Shown piece after piece: positions 36,476 to 48,001 of a stretch of 64,000 bases of DNA (the stretch's first letter is position 1; each line of letters opens with the position of its first letter). The stretch comes from Rhodanobacteraceae bacterium. GTDB taxonomy: Bacteria > Pseudomonadota > Gammaproteobacteria > Xanthomonadales > SZUA-5. The position numbers were made by a program, and so were the translations under genes. The notes beneath the pieces are model-generated. The model saw only the letters and a list, made by a program, of their open reading frames with translations, ran no database searches and was not told where the DNA came from. The stretch is taken from the NCBI GenBank assembly GCA_016713135.1, contig JADJPR010000023.1:310001-374000 (forward strand), in the 5' to 3' direction.

Positions 36476-39143
36476 TGAGCCTGATGTCCTGGTTTTCCAA
36501 GCCGGCGTGGCAGTCGCGCGACGCCGCCAAGCGCGCCGATGGCGTGGCCCATGGCCGCGATGCCGCACTCCTCGCCGAATTGCCGCAGATCGTGCGCAAC
36601 GACGTGGACGCGCGCGTGCGCCGCGCCGCGCTGGAGCGCATCGACGACCTGACCGTGGTCGCCGACCGCATGAGCAACGACGCCGACGCCGGCATCCGCG
36701 AGCGCGCCAAGTCCCGCCTGATCGAGTTGCTCGCCGGCAACGCACCGGTGGCCGAGCGCCGTCGCGCGCTGGGGCTGATCGAGGATGCCGCGCTGCTGGA
36801 GCAGATCGCCCGGCGCGCGCCGGAGGCGGAACTGCGCCGCGCGGCGCTGGAGCGCTGCAAGCGCCCTGGCTTCATCGCCGAACGCGTGCTCGAGGATGCG
36901 GATGCCGAGCTGCGCCTGGAACTGCTGGCGCGGGTGGAACAGACCGCCACGCTGGAACGCCTGGCGCAGCAGGCGCGCACCCGCGACAAGCGCCTGGCGC
37001 GCGCCATCCGCGAGCGCCTGGATGCGGGCAAACTGGAGGCCGGCACCGCCGATGCGCTGCTGGCGCGCGCGGAGGCCCTGTGTGCCTCGCTCGAGCAGCA
37101 GTTGAAGCAGCCGTCCGCCGGCGCGGCACAGCTGATCGCCGCGGTCGAACGCGAATGGGCTGAGCTGCGCCCGCGCATCGACGATCGCCATGACCGCCGC
37201 TTCGATGGCGCCGTGCAGACGCTGCGCGCTGCCCTCGGGGCCATCGCGCGGATCGGTGAAGAGCCGGCGCCGGCGCCCGTAGCGGCGGAAGACGTGACGC
37301 TCGAAGTGCCGGTGGTTGCCGCAGAGGCGCCGGCGCCGCTGGCACCCGCGGTCGACGAACCCGATCCGGCGCTCGCCGAACTGATTGGGCGTGCGCGGGC
37401 GCTGGGCGAGGACGCACCGTTGGCGGATCTCGATGCCCTGGAGCGCCGCTGGGAGAACGCCTGGGCGCGGCGCAGCCCGCGCGGTGGCGCCGACCAGAGC
37501 CAGGCAGGAGAGTTCGCCGCCTGCCTGCAGGCCGCGCGCGCGGCTGCCCACGCACGCGCCCAGGCGCACGATGCGACGAAGACCGCCGCCGAACATGCGA
37601 TCGCTGCAGCCGACACCGCGATCGAGGCCGGCCAGCTGATCGCCGCCCGCGCGCCGCGCGCGCGCAGGCCCGCGCCGCGGTCGAGTCGCTGCCGGAGTCG
37701 CTGGCGCGCGGGTACGTGCGCAAGCTCGCCGCGCTCGACCCGCGGATCGACAAGCTGGCGCAATGGCAGCGCTGGTCGGACAACAAGGTGCGCGTGCGCC
37801 TGTGCGAGGAGGTCGAGGCGCTGATCGGCTCCGGCATGCATCCCGATGGCCTGGCCAACAAGATTGCCGAGCTGAAAGCGCAGTGGAAACGGATCGACGA
37901 CAGCGAGGCCGATCCCGCCGCGCCGGCCAGCGAATCGGGCCTGGCAAAGCGCTTCCGCTTCCTTTGCCACAAGGCGCTGGAGCCGGCGCGTGGCTATTTC
38001 GAGAAGCGCAAGGAAGTGCGCGGCAAGCGCAGCGAGGAACTTGGAGCCTTCATCGAACGCGCCCGCGGCGTGCTCGACGGCGGCACGTCCGATGTCCCGG
38101 CGTTGATCACCCTCAAGCGCGAGGCCGGCGACTGCCTGCGGCGCGTCGATGAGGTCGATCCGCGCCAGCGCGGCGAGATCGGCAAGCAGCTCAAGCAACT
38201 GATGGAGCAGTGCTCGGCGGCCATCGACGCACGTTTTGCCGGCGTGGCCGAGGAGAAGCAGAAGCTGATCGCGCAACTGCGGCGCCAGCTCACCCACGCC
38301 GAACTGGATGCGGCGCTGGACCTGGCGAAGAACGCGCAGAAGCGCTGGCAGACGCTCGGCAAGGGCTCGGCGAAGACCGACCAGGCCCTGTGGCAGGAAT
38401 TCCGCGCGCTCATCGACCCGTTGTTCGCCAAGCGCAATGACGAACTCAAGGCGGCCGATGCGGCGCTGGACGCCGAGCGCGCCGCCGCCGTCGCGCTGGT
38501 CGAGGAAATGCGCGCACTGGCTGGTTCGGATCTCGACGCCAGCCACATCGACGCCGAGATTGCGCGCATCGAACAGGCCTGGCGCAGTGAGAACCGTCCG
38601 CGCGACCTGGAGCGCGCGCTCGACGACGCCGTGGCCAAGGCCCATGCCGCCGCGGGCCAGCGTCGCAGCGCCGAAAGCGCCGCGCGCTCCGAACGCGTGG
38701 CGGACCTCGCGACCCAACTGGACGCCATCGAGGCCCGCTGGTTGGGCGGCGAGGCCATCGATGGCGACCTCGATGCCATCGCGACCGCCGCGCGCGCCTT
38801 CGACGCGGCCACCGCGCAGGCATTCCTCGCCCGCGTCGAGCGCCTGCGCCGCGCCAGCGCCGATGCGAGTGCGGCCCTGCTCGCGGAACAATCGGCCCTG
38901 GGCGAGCGGCTGGCGCTGGAATACGAATACCTGAGCGGCAGCGAGTCGCCGGCCGAAGCGCAGTCGGCACGCATGAACCTGCAGGTGGAGAAGCTTGCGG
39001 CGCGCATGGCCAGCGGACAGTCGCCCTCGCCCGCGGCCGAACACGCGGCGCTCGACCGGCGCTGGTGGGCACTCGGCCCGCTCACGGTGAACGAGCGCCA
39101 GCAGTTGAGCGCGCGCCGCGCCAAGGCACTCGGGAAGGCCTGA
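36475..39143 (+). CDS. DUF349-repeat protein, with single-base frameshift
   Basis: About 889 residues when both frames are joined. The first part (MSLMSWFSKPAWQSRDAAKR) has HEAT-like helical repeats rich in Ala/Glu/Arg; the second (from about 37650, RKLAALDPRIDKLAQWQRWS) carries DUF349 repeats with the typical spaced tryptophans (QKRWQTLG, AQWKRID). The reading frame changes within a CG-rich run near 37641-37665; 2669 bases is one short of a multiple of three, so one base appears missing. Such proteins are common in gammaproteobacteria and of unknown function. Confidence 0.8.
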
Positions 39144-39319
39144 CCAAGCTGGCTTCGTTGTCACCGCGCGCCGGATGCCGGCGCGCGGCGGAGCTGTGTC
39201 CGGCGCCACATGCCTGCTGCCTGACGAAAATTCCGAAACAAATGTATTGAATTGTCCGTCGCGGTATCGGACCATTTGCAAGCGCGCCCGCACTTTGGTC
39301 TGCCCGACGAGGGGGAAAG

Positions 39320-39565
39320 ATGGAGGTCAAGGAACGCCGCCGTGCTGCCGCACCTCCGAGCCGCGTCCTCGAGCGCCTGCTGAACCCGGCGCAGATCGAT
39401 ACGCTGCGCAGCCTGGAACACTTCGGCTGGGAGCTGAAGTTCGTGCGCAAGCCGCTGTTCCAGCCCGCCGTCCCGATCGTCTTCGATGGCGACCGCAGGA
39501 ACTACGCGGTGATCGAAGAGGATGGCACGGTCAACCAGAACCCGCCGTTCAAGATCCGTCCTTGA
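39320..39565 (+). CDS. Conserved small hypothetical protein
   Basis: 81 residues, preceded by GGGGGAAAG. The pattern LERLLNPAQIDTLRSLEHFG, then LKFVRKPLFQPAVPIVFDGD, is one I know from uncharacterised gammaproteobacterial proteins. It is soluble with no signal peptide. It is convergent with the amidase gene, 18 bases between stops. Confidence 0.75.
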   Translation: MEVKERRRAAAPPSRVLERLLNPAQIDTLRSLEHFGWELKFVRKPLFQPAVPIVFDGDRRNYAVIEEDGTVNQNPPFKIRP

Positions 39566-39583
39566 TCCCCGGATGCGCACCGG

Positions 39584-40393
39584 TCAGGGACCAGCCGGTC
39601 CCGTCAGTTCGAACGCATCTGCATCCATCCAGGCGGGGAATCGGTCACGATGCGCGGCGAGCTTCTCCGGCGACAGCCGCGCCGTCACGACGCCAGCCTC
39701 ACCACCGAGTTCGACGATGGGTTCGCCGAGGAAATCCAGGGCCACGCTGTCGCCTGCGTAATGCAACTGGTTGCCGTCGACCCCGACTCGGTTGACGCCG
39801 ACGCAATAGGCCAGGTTCTCGATCGCGCGGGCGCGCAGCAGGGTGCGCCAGGCGTGCCGGCGCGGGCTGGGCCAATTGGCGACATACAGCAGCAAATCGT
39901 AGTCCAGGCCTTGCCCGGCGCTGTCCATGCGGTTGCGGCTGAACACCGGGAAGCGCAGGTCGTAGCAGACCAGCGGACACACGCGCCAGCCATGCAGGTC
40001 CACGATCAGCCGCTCGCTGCCGCCGGCGTAGCGCTCGTGCTCGCCGGCCATGCGGAACAGGTGGCGCTTGTCGTAGTGCGCGAGCGTGCCATCCGGGCGC
40101 GCCCAGACCAGGCGGTTGTACACCCGGTCGCCCTCGCGCACGACCAGGCTGCCGGTGAGCACCGCGCCGACCTCGCGCGCCAGCTCGCGGATCCAGCGGA
40201 TGCCCGCGCCGTCCATCGTCTCGGCATCGGCGATGGCATCGTTCGAGAAGCCCGACAGGAAGGTCTCCGGCAAGACTATCAGGTCAGCCCGACCGGCCAG
40301 GTCGAGCACCCGCGTGCCATAAAGCTCGCGATTGGCCCGCGCATCGCGCCAGACCGTCGCGTCCTGCACCAGCGCAACGGTCAGATCGCGCAT
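39584..40393 (-). CDS. Omega-amidase YafV-type (nitrilase superfamily)
   Basis: 269 residues with the Glu-Lys-Cys triad in LIVLPETFLSGFSND, HYDKRHLFRMAGEH and Cys143 in LVCYDLRFPVFSRN. The MAGEH(E) context and CYDLRFPV are typical of omega-amidases that hydrolyse alpha-ketoglutaramate or alpha-ketosuccinamate. The start overlaps the end of the aminotransferase gene by 13 bases, so the pair is coupled, as in the glutamine transaminase/omega-amidase pathway and methionine salvage. Confidence 0.9.
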   Translation of the reverse strand: MRDLTVALVQDATVWRDARANRELYGTRVLDLAGRADLIVLPETFLSGFSNDAIADAETMDGAGIRWIRELAREVGAVLTGSLVVREGDRVYNRLVWARPDGTLAHYDKRHLFRMAGEHERYAGGSERLIVDLHGWRVCPLVCYDLRFPVFSRNRMDSAGQGLDYDLLLYVANWPSPRRHAWRTLLRARAIENLAYCVGVNRVGVDGNQLHYAGDSVALDFLGEPIVELGGEAGVVTARLSPEKLAAHRDRFPAWMDADAFELTGPAGP

Positions 40394-41526
40394 AGCTTCT
40401 CCGCCGCGGCGTCCAGGGTCTGGTTGTTCTTGGCGAAGCAGAAGCGGATCAGGCGCTGCTCCGGCGGCGATTCGTAGAAGGCCGACACCGGAATGCCGGC
40501 GATGCCGTGTTCGATAATCAGCCGCCGCGCGAAGCTCAGGTCGTCTTCGTCGCTGATCGCCGAGTAGTCGGCGAGCTGGAAATAGGCGCCTTCCACGGGC
40601 AGCAGGCGAAACCGCGAGCCGGCCAGCGCGCGCGCGAAATGATCGCGCTTGGCCTGGTAGAACAGCGGCAGATCGTGGTGATGCTGCGGATCGGCGACCA
40701 TGTAGTCGGCGATTGCCCACTGCGCCGGCTGGAAGGTGCAGAAGGTCAGGAACTGGTGCACCTTGCGGAACTCGGCGGTCAACGTGGGCGGCGCCACGCA
40801 GTAGCCGATCTTCCAGCCGGTGATGTGATAGGTCTTGCCGAAGCTGGAGATCGCAAAGCTGCGCTCCGCCAGCTCCGCATGCGCGAGCACGCTCTGGTGG
40901 TTGCGACCGTCGAAGATGATGTGCTCGTAGACCTCGTCCGACAGCACCAGGATCTCGCTGTCGCGCACCAGCTCGGCCAGGGTGTCGAGATCGCCGCGCG
41001 CCAGCGTGGCGCCGGTCGGGTTGTGCGGCGAGTTGATCATGATCATCCGCGTGCGCGGGTTGATCGCGTCCTTCACCAGCTGCCAGTCGACGCCGAAATG
41101 CGGTGCCACCAGCGGAATATGCACCGCGTGTCCACCGGCCAGGGCGATGGCCGGATCGTAGCTGTCATAGCAGGGATCGAGCACGATGACTTCGTCACCC
41201 GGGTGTACCGCCGCATGGATCGCCGCGAACAGGGCTTCGGTGGCGCCGCTGGTGACGGTGATCTCGCTGTCCGCGTCCACCCGCCGGCCGTAGAGCGCCT
41301 CGGTCTTGGCGGCAATCGCCTGACGCAGCGGGGCGATCCCGGGCATCGGCGCGTACTGGTTGCGTCCGGCCAGCATGTGCCGGTTGACCGCCTCGCGGAG
41401 CGCCGGCGGACCTTCGAAATCCGGAAAGCCCTGCCCCAGGTTGACCGCACCGTGCTGCGCGGCGAGCTGCGAGATGACACTGAAGATCGTGGTCCCGGCC
41501 TTCGGGAGCTTGGTGGACAGGCGCAT
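40381..41526 (-). CDS. Methionine aminotransferase (YbdL/MtnE-like, PLP-dependent)
   Basis: 381 residues from the ATG at 41526. Class I aminotransferase signatures: NLGQGFPDFEGP, MINSPHNPTGATL, LSDEVYEHIIFDG and SSFGKTYHITGWKIGY with the PLP lysine near residue 230. The closest described relatives use methionine, Phe or Gln as amino donors; here coupling to an omega-amidase favours a glutamine-dependent step in methionine salvage. A long open frame upstream to 42108 is repeat sequence and not part of the gene. Confidence 0.9.
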   Translation of the reverse strand: MRLSTKLPKAGTTIFSVISQLAAQHGAVNLGQGFPDFEGPPALREAVNRHMLAGRNQYAPMPGIAPLRQAIAAKTEALYGRRVDADSEITVTSGATEALFAAIHAAVHPGDEVIVLDPCYDSYDPAIALAGGHAVHIPLVAPHFGVDWQLVKDAINPRTRMIMINSPHNPTGATLARGDLDTLAELVRDSEILVLSDEVYEHIIFDGRNHQSVLAHAELAERSFAISSFGKTYHITGWKIGYCVAPPTLTAEFRKVHQFLTFCTFQPAQWAIADYMVADPQHHHDLPLFYQAKRDHFARALAGSRFRLLPVEGAYFQLADYSAISDEDDLSFARRLIIEHGIAGIPVSAFYESPPEQRLIRFCFAKNNQTLDAAAEKLCAI

Positions 41527-41647
41527 CAGCCTCGAATTCCGGCGGAAGAAAGGGCGGATGCTAGCCCGGTTGTCGGCTGTCGGTTGATTCTGTGCAATGC
41601 GGCTGTACTCACGTCCGATCATGCCGTGTTCCCTGTCTGCATTTCTT

Positions 41648-41984
41648 GTCCGCGAAGGACGCAAAGGACGCGAAGAAGGCAAGAGCATCCGGAGGACACG
41701 ATCAAAGTACATCCTGTCCCCGCGGCCATTGCAGCGCGGACAACTGGCCCGGCTCCTCCTGCATCCTTTGCGTCCTTTGCGTCCTTTGAGACCTTTGCGT
41801 CCTCCTGATGCGTACCAATCCTCATCGCGGGAGCGCCCCAAGAGCAACAGCGTTTGGACAAGGTCCAAACCCACGCACAGCAAGCTCGCGGCATCTGTGG
41901 GTTCGGACCTTGTCCGAACGCTTTTCGCATCGCCGGTCCATCGGCGATGAGGATTGGTACGAATCAGGTGCGTCCTTTGCGGAC
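41648..41984. repeat. Word-repeat hairpin (CGCAAAGGA) interrupted by a 165-base element
   Basis: Left arm GTCCGCGAAGGACGCAAAGG (41648 on) and a right arm of CCTTTGCGT iterations (41765-41803). The right arm is split: the 165-base palindromic element at 41804-41968 lies before its last piece, TGCGTCCTTTGCGGAC (41969-41984). The gene-free region 41527-42082 is almost entirely these two repeats. Confidence 0.85.
41804..41968. mobile_element. 165-base palindromic MITE, copy 1
   Basis: Terminal inverted repeats of 25 bases (CCTGATGCGTACCAATCCTC and onward; reverse complement ends GATTGGTACGAATCAGG) with one mismatch, plus an inner inverted repeat pair GTTTGGACAAGGTCCAAAC and GTTCGGACCTTGTCCGAAC. 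A nearly identical copy in the opposite orientation lies at 51139-51303. No coding capacity. Confidence 0.9.
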
Positions 41985-42082
41985 GAATGGTTTCTTCTTT
42001 GGGTGACTCGATGCAGGCATGCGCATCTTGCCGAATCGACGGGGCCTTGACGTTCCTATCCAGCCCACACAGCATCCCGCCC

Positions 42083-42523
42083 ATGAATCCCGTCGCCAAT
42101 GAGATCAACGTCCGGCTGTTCCGGGACCGCGACTACGCGCACCTGCCCGAGTTGTTCGCAATGCTGGAGCCCGAGCTCTCCAGCGCGGTGGTGATTTCGC
42201 GGATCCCGGCGATGCTGGCGCAGGGCTGGCGGTGCGTCGGCGCCTATCACGGGATGGACCTGGTCGGCATGGCCGGTTTCAGCAAGCGCACGCACCTGTT
42301 CTCCGGGCCAGTGATCTACATCGAAAATGTCGCCGTACTGCCCGGCTGGCGCGAGCGAGGGGTCGGCGGGCGGCTGATGGAATGGATCGAGAACCAGGCA
42401 CGCGCATCCGGCTGCCTCAAGGTCACGCTCGACGTCTACGCCACCAATCGCAGCGCGCAGAATTTCTACATCCACCGCGGCTACCAGCCGCGCGGGGTGC
42501 ATTTCGTGCGCGAGTTGACCTGA
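42083..42523 (+). CDS. GNAT-family N-acetyltransferase
   Basis: 146 residues from the ATG at 42083 (MNPVANEINVRLFRDRDYAH). The acetyl-CoA-binding core is visible: IYIENVAVLPGWRERGVGGR (motif A, with R/Q-x-x-G-x-G/A) and ATNRSAQNFYIHRGYQPRG near the C-terminus. Substrate unknown. DUF2062 gene follows after 21 bases. Confidence 0.88.
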   Translation: MNPVANEINVRLFRDRDYAHLPELFAMLEPELSSAVVISRIPAMLAQGWRCVGAYHGMDLVGMAGFSKRTHLFSGPVIYIENVAVLPGWRERGVGGRLMEWIENQARASGCLKVTLDVYATNRSAQNFYIHRGYQPRGVHFVRELT

Positions 42524-42544
42524 TTCGCGCGACGGACCCGCCAC

Positions 42545-43102
42545 ATGCGCCGCGAGTACGAAGAACTGCTGCGCCAGTGGTTGCAACGCCGCAGCCGCAT
42601 GCGGCGCTGGCTGCGGCCTCTGCCGCGGCATTCAAACGTCCACCGCTACCCGGTGATCAAGTGGTTCGCGCAGCACGCGCGGCGACGGCCATACCTGTGG
42701 TCCTTCAAGTACGCCCAGGTGGTGCCTGCGATCTACGTCGGCTCGGTGATCTCGCTGCTGCCGATCTACGGCGTGCAGATCCTCGCGGCGCTGGCCGCGG
42801 CCTTGCTGTTGCGCGCCAACCTCACGGTGCTGGTGGCGCTGCAGTTCATCACCAATCCGCTGACCCTGGTGCCGATCTACGCCTTCACCGGCTGGGTGGG
42901 CGTGGTCCTGATGCGCGCTGGCGGCGTCGGCGCGGATCTCCCGGCGGCGATGTACTACGCGCAGGCGCTGTTCATCGGTGGGGTGGTGGTCGGTCTCGCA
43001 GTCGGCGCGGTTGCCGACCTGCTCTGGCGTCTGGCCGCCTGGGAAGCGCGCCGCTTCCGTGCGCGGTTGGCGCAGTCACGCAAGCGCCTGGACCCGCCCT
43101 GA
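42545..43102 (+). CDS. DUF2062 membrane protein
   Basis: 185 residues. A basic N-terminus is followed by the DUF2062 signature (SVISLLPIYGVQILAALAAA, QFITNPLTLVPIYAF) with three membrane spans. Function unknown; relatives are widespread in proteobacteria. It ends two bases from the dapB stop, convergent. Confidence 0.85.
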   Translation: MRREYEELLRQWLQRRSRMRRWLRPLPRHSNVHRYPVIKWFAQHARRRPYLWSFKYAQVVPAIYVGSVISLLPIYGVQILAALAAALLLRANLTVLVALQFITNPLTLVPIYAFTGWVGVVLMRAGGVGADLPAAMYYAQALFIGGVVVGLAVGAVADLLWRLAAWEARRFRARLAQSRKRLDPP

Positions 43103-43912
43103 TCAGCTCAGCACGTCGGTGATGTCGTACCAGCCGGCGCCCTGGTGCGCCAGCCACACGGCACTGCGCACGGCGCCGGTGGCGAAGATCGAGCGCGAGT
43201 TGGCGCGGTGGGTCAGTTCCAGCCGCTCGCCCTCGGAGGCGAACATCACCGTGTGCTCGCCCACCACGTCGGCCGCACGCATGACCGCGAAGCCGATGTC
43301 GCTGCGCTTGCGCGGCTCCATCATGCCCTGGCGGGTGTAGCGCGCCACGTCCTCGAAGGCCTGCCGGCGCGCATCGGCGATCGCATGTCCCAGCGCCAAT
43401 GCCGTGCCCGATGGCGCATCCTTCTTGAAGCGATGGTGCACCTCCAGGATCTCGGCCTCGAACTCAGGCCCCAACTGCGCTGCGGCCATCGCCGCCATGC
43501 GTTTGAGCAGCGCCACGCCGAGGCTGAAATTGGCGCTCCACAGCACCGGGATGCGCGCGGCAGCGTCTTTCAGTCGATCAATCTGCTCCACGCTCAGTCC
43601 GGTGGTTCCGCAGACGAACGCCACCCTGCGCTCCAGCGCCATCGCCAAGGGCGTCGCCAGCGCATCCGGGGTGGAGAAATCGATGATCGCGTCGACCGCC
43701 GTATCCGGGTCCAGCGTGGCAACGAAGTCCAGGTCCGGAGCCGCCGGACCGAAGGCCAGCGCCAGCGATTCGCCGACCCAGCCAGAAGCCGCACGCACCA
43801 GCGCGGCGACGATCGTGCAATCCGAGCGCGCGCGGGTGGCACGCAGTACTTCAAGTCCCATGCGCCCGGAAGCGCCGTGGACGGCGATACGCACCGGGGA
43901 ATCGGGATCCAT
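43103..43912 (-). CDS. dapB: 4-hydroxy-tetrahydrodipicolinate reductase
   Basis: 269 residues. The NAD(P)-binding site VHGASGRMG is at the N-terminus, CGTTGLS near residue 100, and the substrate-binding signature EVHHRFKKDAPSGTAL near 155-175. It reduces the dihydrodipicolinate precursor in lysine and diaminopimelate synthesis. It follows dnaJ on the same strand, the order seen in xanthomonads. Confidence 0.96.
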   Translation of the reverse strand: MDPDSPVRIAVHGASGRMGLEVLRATRARSDCTIVAALVRAASGWVGESLALAFGPAAPDLDFVATLDPDTAVDAIIDFSTPDALATPLAMALERRVAFVCGTTGLSVEQIDRLKDAAARIPVLWSANFSLGVALLKRMAAMAAAQLGPEFEAEILEVHHRFKKDAPSGTALALGHAIADARRQAFEDVARYTRQGMMEPRKRSDIGFAVMRAADVVGEHTVMFASEGERLELTHRANSRSIFATGAVRSAVWLAHQGAGWYDITDVLS

Positions 43913-43965
43913 CGAACTGGCTCGGGCTGCGGCAGATGCCGCCGATTATGGCAGCAGCGACCGGA

Positions 43966-45091
43966 TCAGGCGCCGATGCGGCCGAAGAAGTCCTTGACGC
44001 TGTCCAGCCAGGAGTTCGAGCGTGGCGAATGGCGCGCGGACTCGCCGGTGAAACTCTCCTCCAGTTGCGCCAGCAGATCGCGCTGCTCGGCGGTCAGCTT
44101 GACTGGGGTCTCGACCACCACGTGGCACATCAGATCGCCCTTGCCGTGGCTGCGCACCGACTGCACGCCCTTGCCGCGCAAACGGAACACCTTGCCGGTC
44201 TGGGTGCCTTCGGGGAATCTTCAGGATCGCGCTGCCATCGAGCGTGGGGATCTTCATCTCGCCGCCGAGCGAGGCGGTGGTCACGCGGATCGGGATCTCG
44301 CAGTGCAAATCGTCGCCATCGCGCTTGAAGATCGGGTGCTCGCGCACCTCCATCTCGACGTAAAGATCGCCCGCGCTGGTGCCCGCCGGGCCGGCCTGGC
44401 CCTCGCCGGTCAGGCGGATGCGGTCGCCGGTGTCGACACCCGCCGGCACCTTGACCCGCACCACCTTCTCCTCTTCCAGACGCCCGGCGCCGTCGCAATG
44501 GGTACACGGATTGGTGATCGTCTTGCCCGTGCCATTGCAGGTCGGGCAGGTCTGCTGGATCGAGAAGATGCCGTTCTGCATGCGCACGCGGCCGTGCCCG
44601 GCGCAGGTCTTGCAGGTGCTCATCTTGCCGTCGGCCGAGCCGGTGCTGTTGCAATGGTGGCAGCCGACCAGCGTCGGCACGCGGATTTCCTTCTCGACTC
44701 CGTTGACGGCTTCTTCCAGGTCCAGCGCCATCCGGTGCAGCAGGTCGGCGCCGCGCCGCTGGCGCTGTCCGCCACCGCGCCCACCGCCGAAGATATCGCC
44801 AAAGATGTCACCGAAGATATCGCCGAGGTCCGGCCCACCATGGCCGCCGCGCCCCGCGCCACCGCCCTGCAGGCCGGCATGGCCGTAGCGGTCGTACACC
44901 GCGCGCTGCTCGGCGTTCGACAGGACTTCGTAAGCCTCCTTGGCCTCCTTGAAGCGCTCCTGCGCCTCCGGATCGTCCGGATTGCGATCCGGATGCAGCT
45001 TCATCGCCAGACGCCGGAACGCCTTCTTCAGTTCGTCCTCGGTGGCGGATTTCTGCACGCCGAGGATTTCGTAGTAGTCGCGTTTGGACAT
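43966..45091 (-). CDS. dnaJ: Chaperone DnaJ, with single-base frameshift
   Basis: About 374 residues when corrected. J-domain with HPD at residues 33-35, a Gly/Phe-rich region (residues 75-110) and four CXXCXGXG zinc repeats (CHHCNSTGS, CKTCAGHG, CPTCNGTG, CTHCDGAG). The C-terminal substrate-binding part lies in another frame after 44212-44215, a run of four G on the plus strand; deleting one restores ILKIPEGTQTGKVFRLRGKG. The extra base is probably an assembly error. DnaJ delivers substrates to DnaK, encoded upstream. Confidence 0.9.
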
Positions 45092-45118
45092 CGGGGTAAT
45101 GATTCGAATGGGTTGCGT

Positions 45119-45206
45119 GGAAAAGTGAAAAGTGAAAAGTGAAAAGTGAAAAGTGAAAGAGAGCAGCGCACTGCCCAACCTTTCACTTTTTACCTTTCAC
45201 TTTTCG
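45119..45206. repeat. Word-repeat hairpin (GTGAAAA) between dnaK and dnaJ
   Basis: Left arm 45119-45160 has five GAAAAGT units; right arm 45180-45206 reads CTTTCACTTTTTACCTTTCA then CTTTTCG. The word also forms the third dnaE2 hairpin. A separate 11-base stem (ACCGCGTCGGC with GCCGACGCGGT) lies at 45217-45242 right after the dnaK stop. Confidence 0.9.
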
Positions 45207-45251
45207 CGCGAGACTCACCGCGTCGGCCCCTGCCGACGCGGTGGAGCAGCC

Positions 45252-47168
<1,917 letters not shown>

Positions 47169-47260
47169 GGAGTTCTCCTCAATTCGGTTCGTTCTGGGGA
47201 CGAGGCCCCGGTTGCGGGCTTAGATGGGGATGATTTTTGCGGGCCCAAGGGCTGCGGGTG

Positions 47261-47431
47261 AAGCGGGAGAAGCGGGGCGAGGGTCAGGGGGCAGGGGGAC
47301 AACACCGGGCCAAGCCCATGCAATCCGGCGCGCTGGGATCTGTATGGAAACGACAGGGCATTCCCCCTGCCCCCTGACCCCTGCCCCGCTCTTGCTTGCT
47401 TGCCCCTGACCCCTGCCCCGCTCTTGCTTCC
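47261..47431. repeat. Word-repeat hairpin (GGGGCAGGGGTCAG) between grpE and dnaK
   Basis: Left arm 47261-47300 contains AGCGGGGCGAGGGTCAGGGG and GCAGGGGG; right arm 47361-47431 has two copies of CCCCTGACCCCTGCCCCGCT, each followed by CTTGCTT. It starts directly beyond the grpE stop codon. Confidence 0.82.
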
Positions 47432-47950
47432 CTACCCCTGACTCACCATCACCAGCGCCGGCCGCACCAGGCGGTCGTGCAGGCGGTAGCCCTTTTGCAT
47501 CACCAGCATCACGTGGTCGGCGGGCACCTCGCTGGAAGGCTGCATGCCGATCGCCTGGTGCTGGTCGGGGTTGAACGGCTGGCCGAGCGGGTCGACCACG
47601 CTGAGGCCGTGACCGTCGGCAGCCTTCTGCAGCAGGCGCAAGGTCATTTCGGTGCCCTGCTTGAGGCTGTCGATGCCGGCGCCCGGCGCATCGGCGGCTT
47701 TCAGGCCCTGCTCCAGGCTGTCGATCACCGGCAGCAGATCATTCAACAGGCGCTCGACGCCGAACTTGCGCGCCTGTTCGAACTCGCGCAGCCAACGCTT
47801 GCGCTGGTTCTCGGCCTCGGCGCGCTCGCGCAACTGCTAGGCTTCCATTTCGGCGATGCGCTGATTCAACGCTTCGATCGTGTCCTGCGGCCCGAATCCT
47901 TCGGCGTCGCTGGCGGCTTCCGGGCGCTCTTGCTCCGGGGATGCGTGCAT
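47432..47950 (-). CDS. grpE: Nucleotide exchange factor GrpE, with in-frame TAG
   Basis: 172 codons from the ATG at 47950 (MHASPEQERPEAASDAEGFG), typical size for GrpE. The frame is interrupted by TAG at codon 38 (47837-47839); the rest (LRERAEAENQRKRWLREFEQ and onward to AADGHGLSVVDPLGQPFNPD and MQKGYRLHDRLVRPALVMV) is a normal GrpE dimerisation helix and beta domain. Translation could restart at TTG 47833 and give 133 residues. GrpE releases ADP from DnaK and is normally essential, so a base-call error (CAG to TAG) is likely. Confidence 0.88.
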
Positions 47951-48001
47951 GGGATGGCACTCCCTGACAGAAATCAAATAGTTGCGTGGAACTGGGGGCG
48001 A

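Noticed and set aside
36348..39293. 981-codon minus-strand frame opposite the DUF349 gene
   Set aside because: Low-complexity Ser/Ala/Arg translation; the plus-strand frames carry the recognisable DUF349 pattern.
41527..42108. N-terminal extension of the aminotransferase frame to 42108
   Set aside because: The extension is made of repeat sequence; the ATG at 41526 begins the normal protein.
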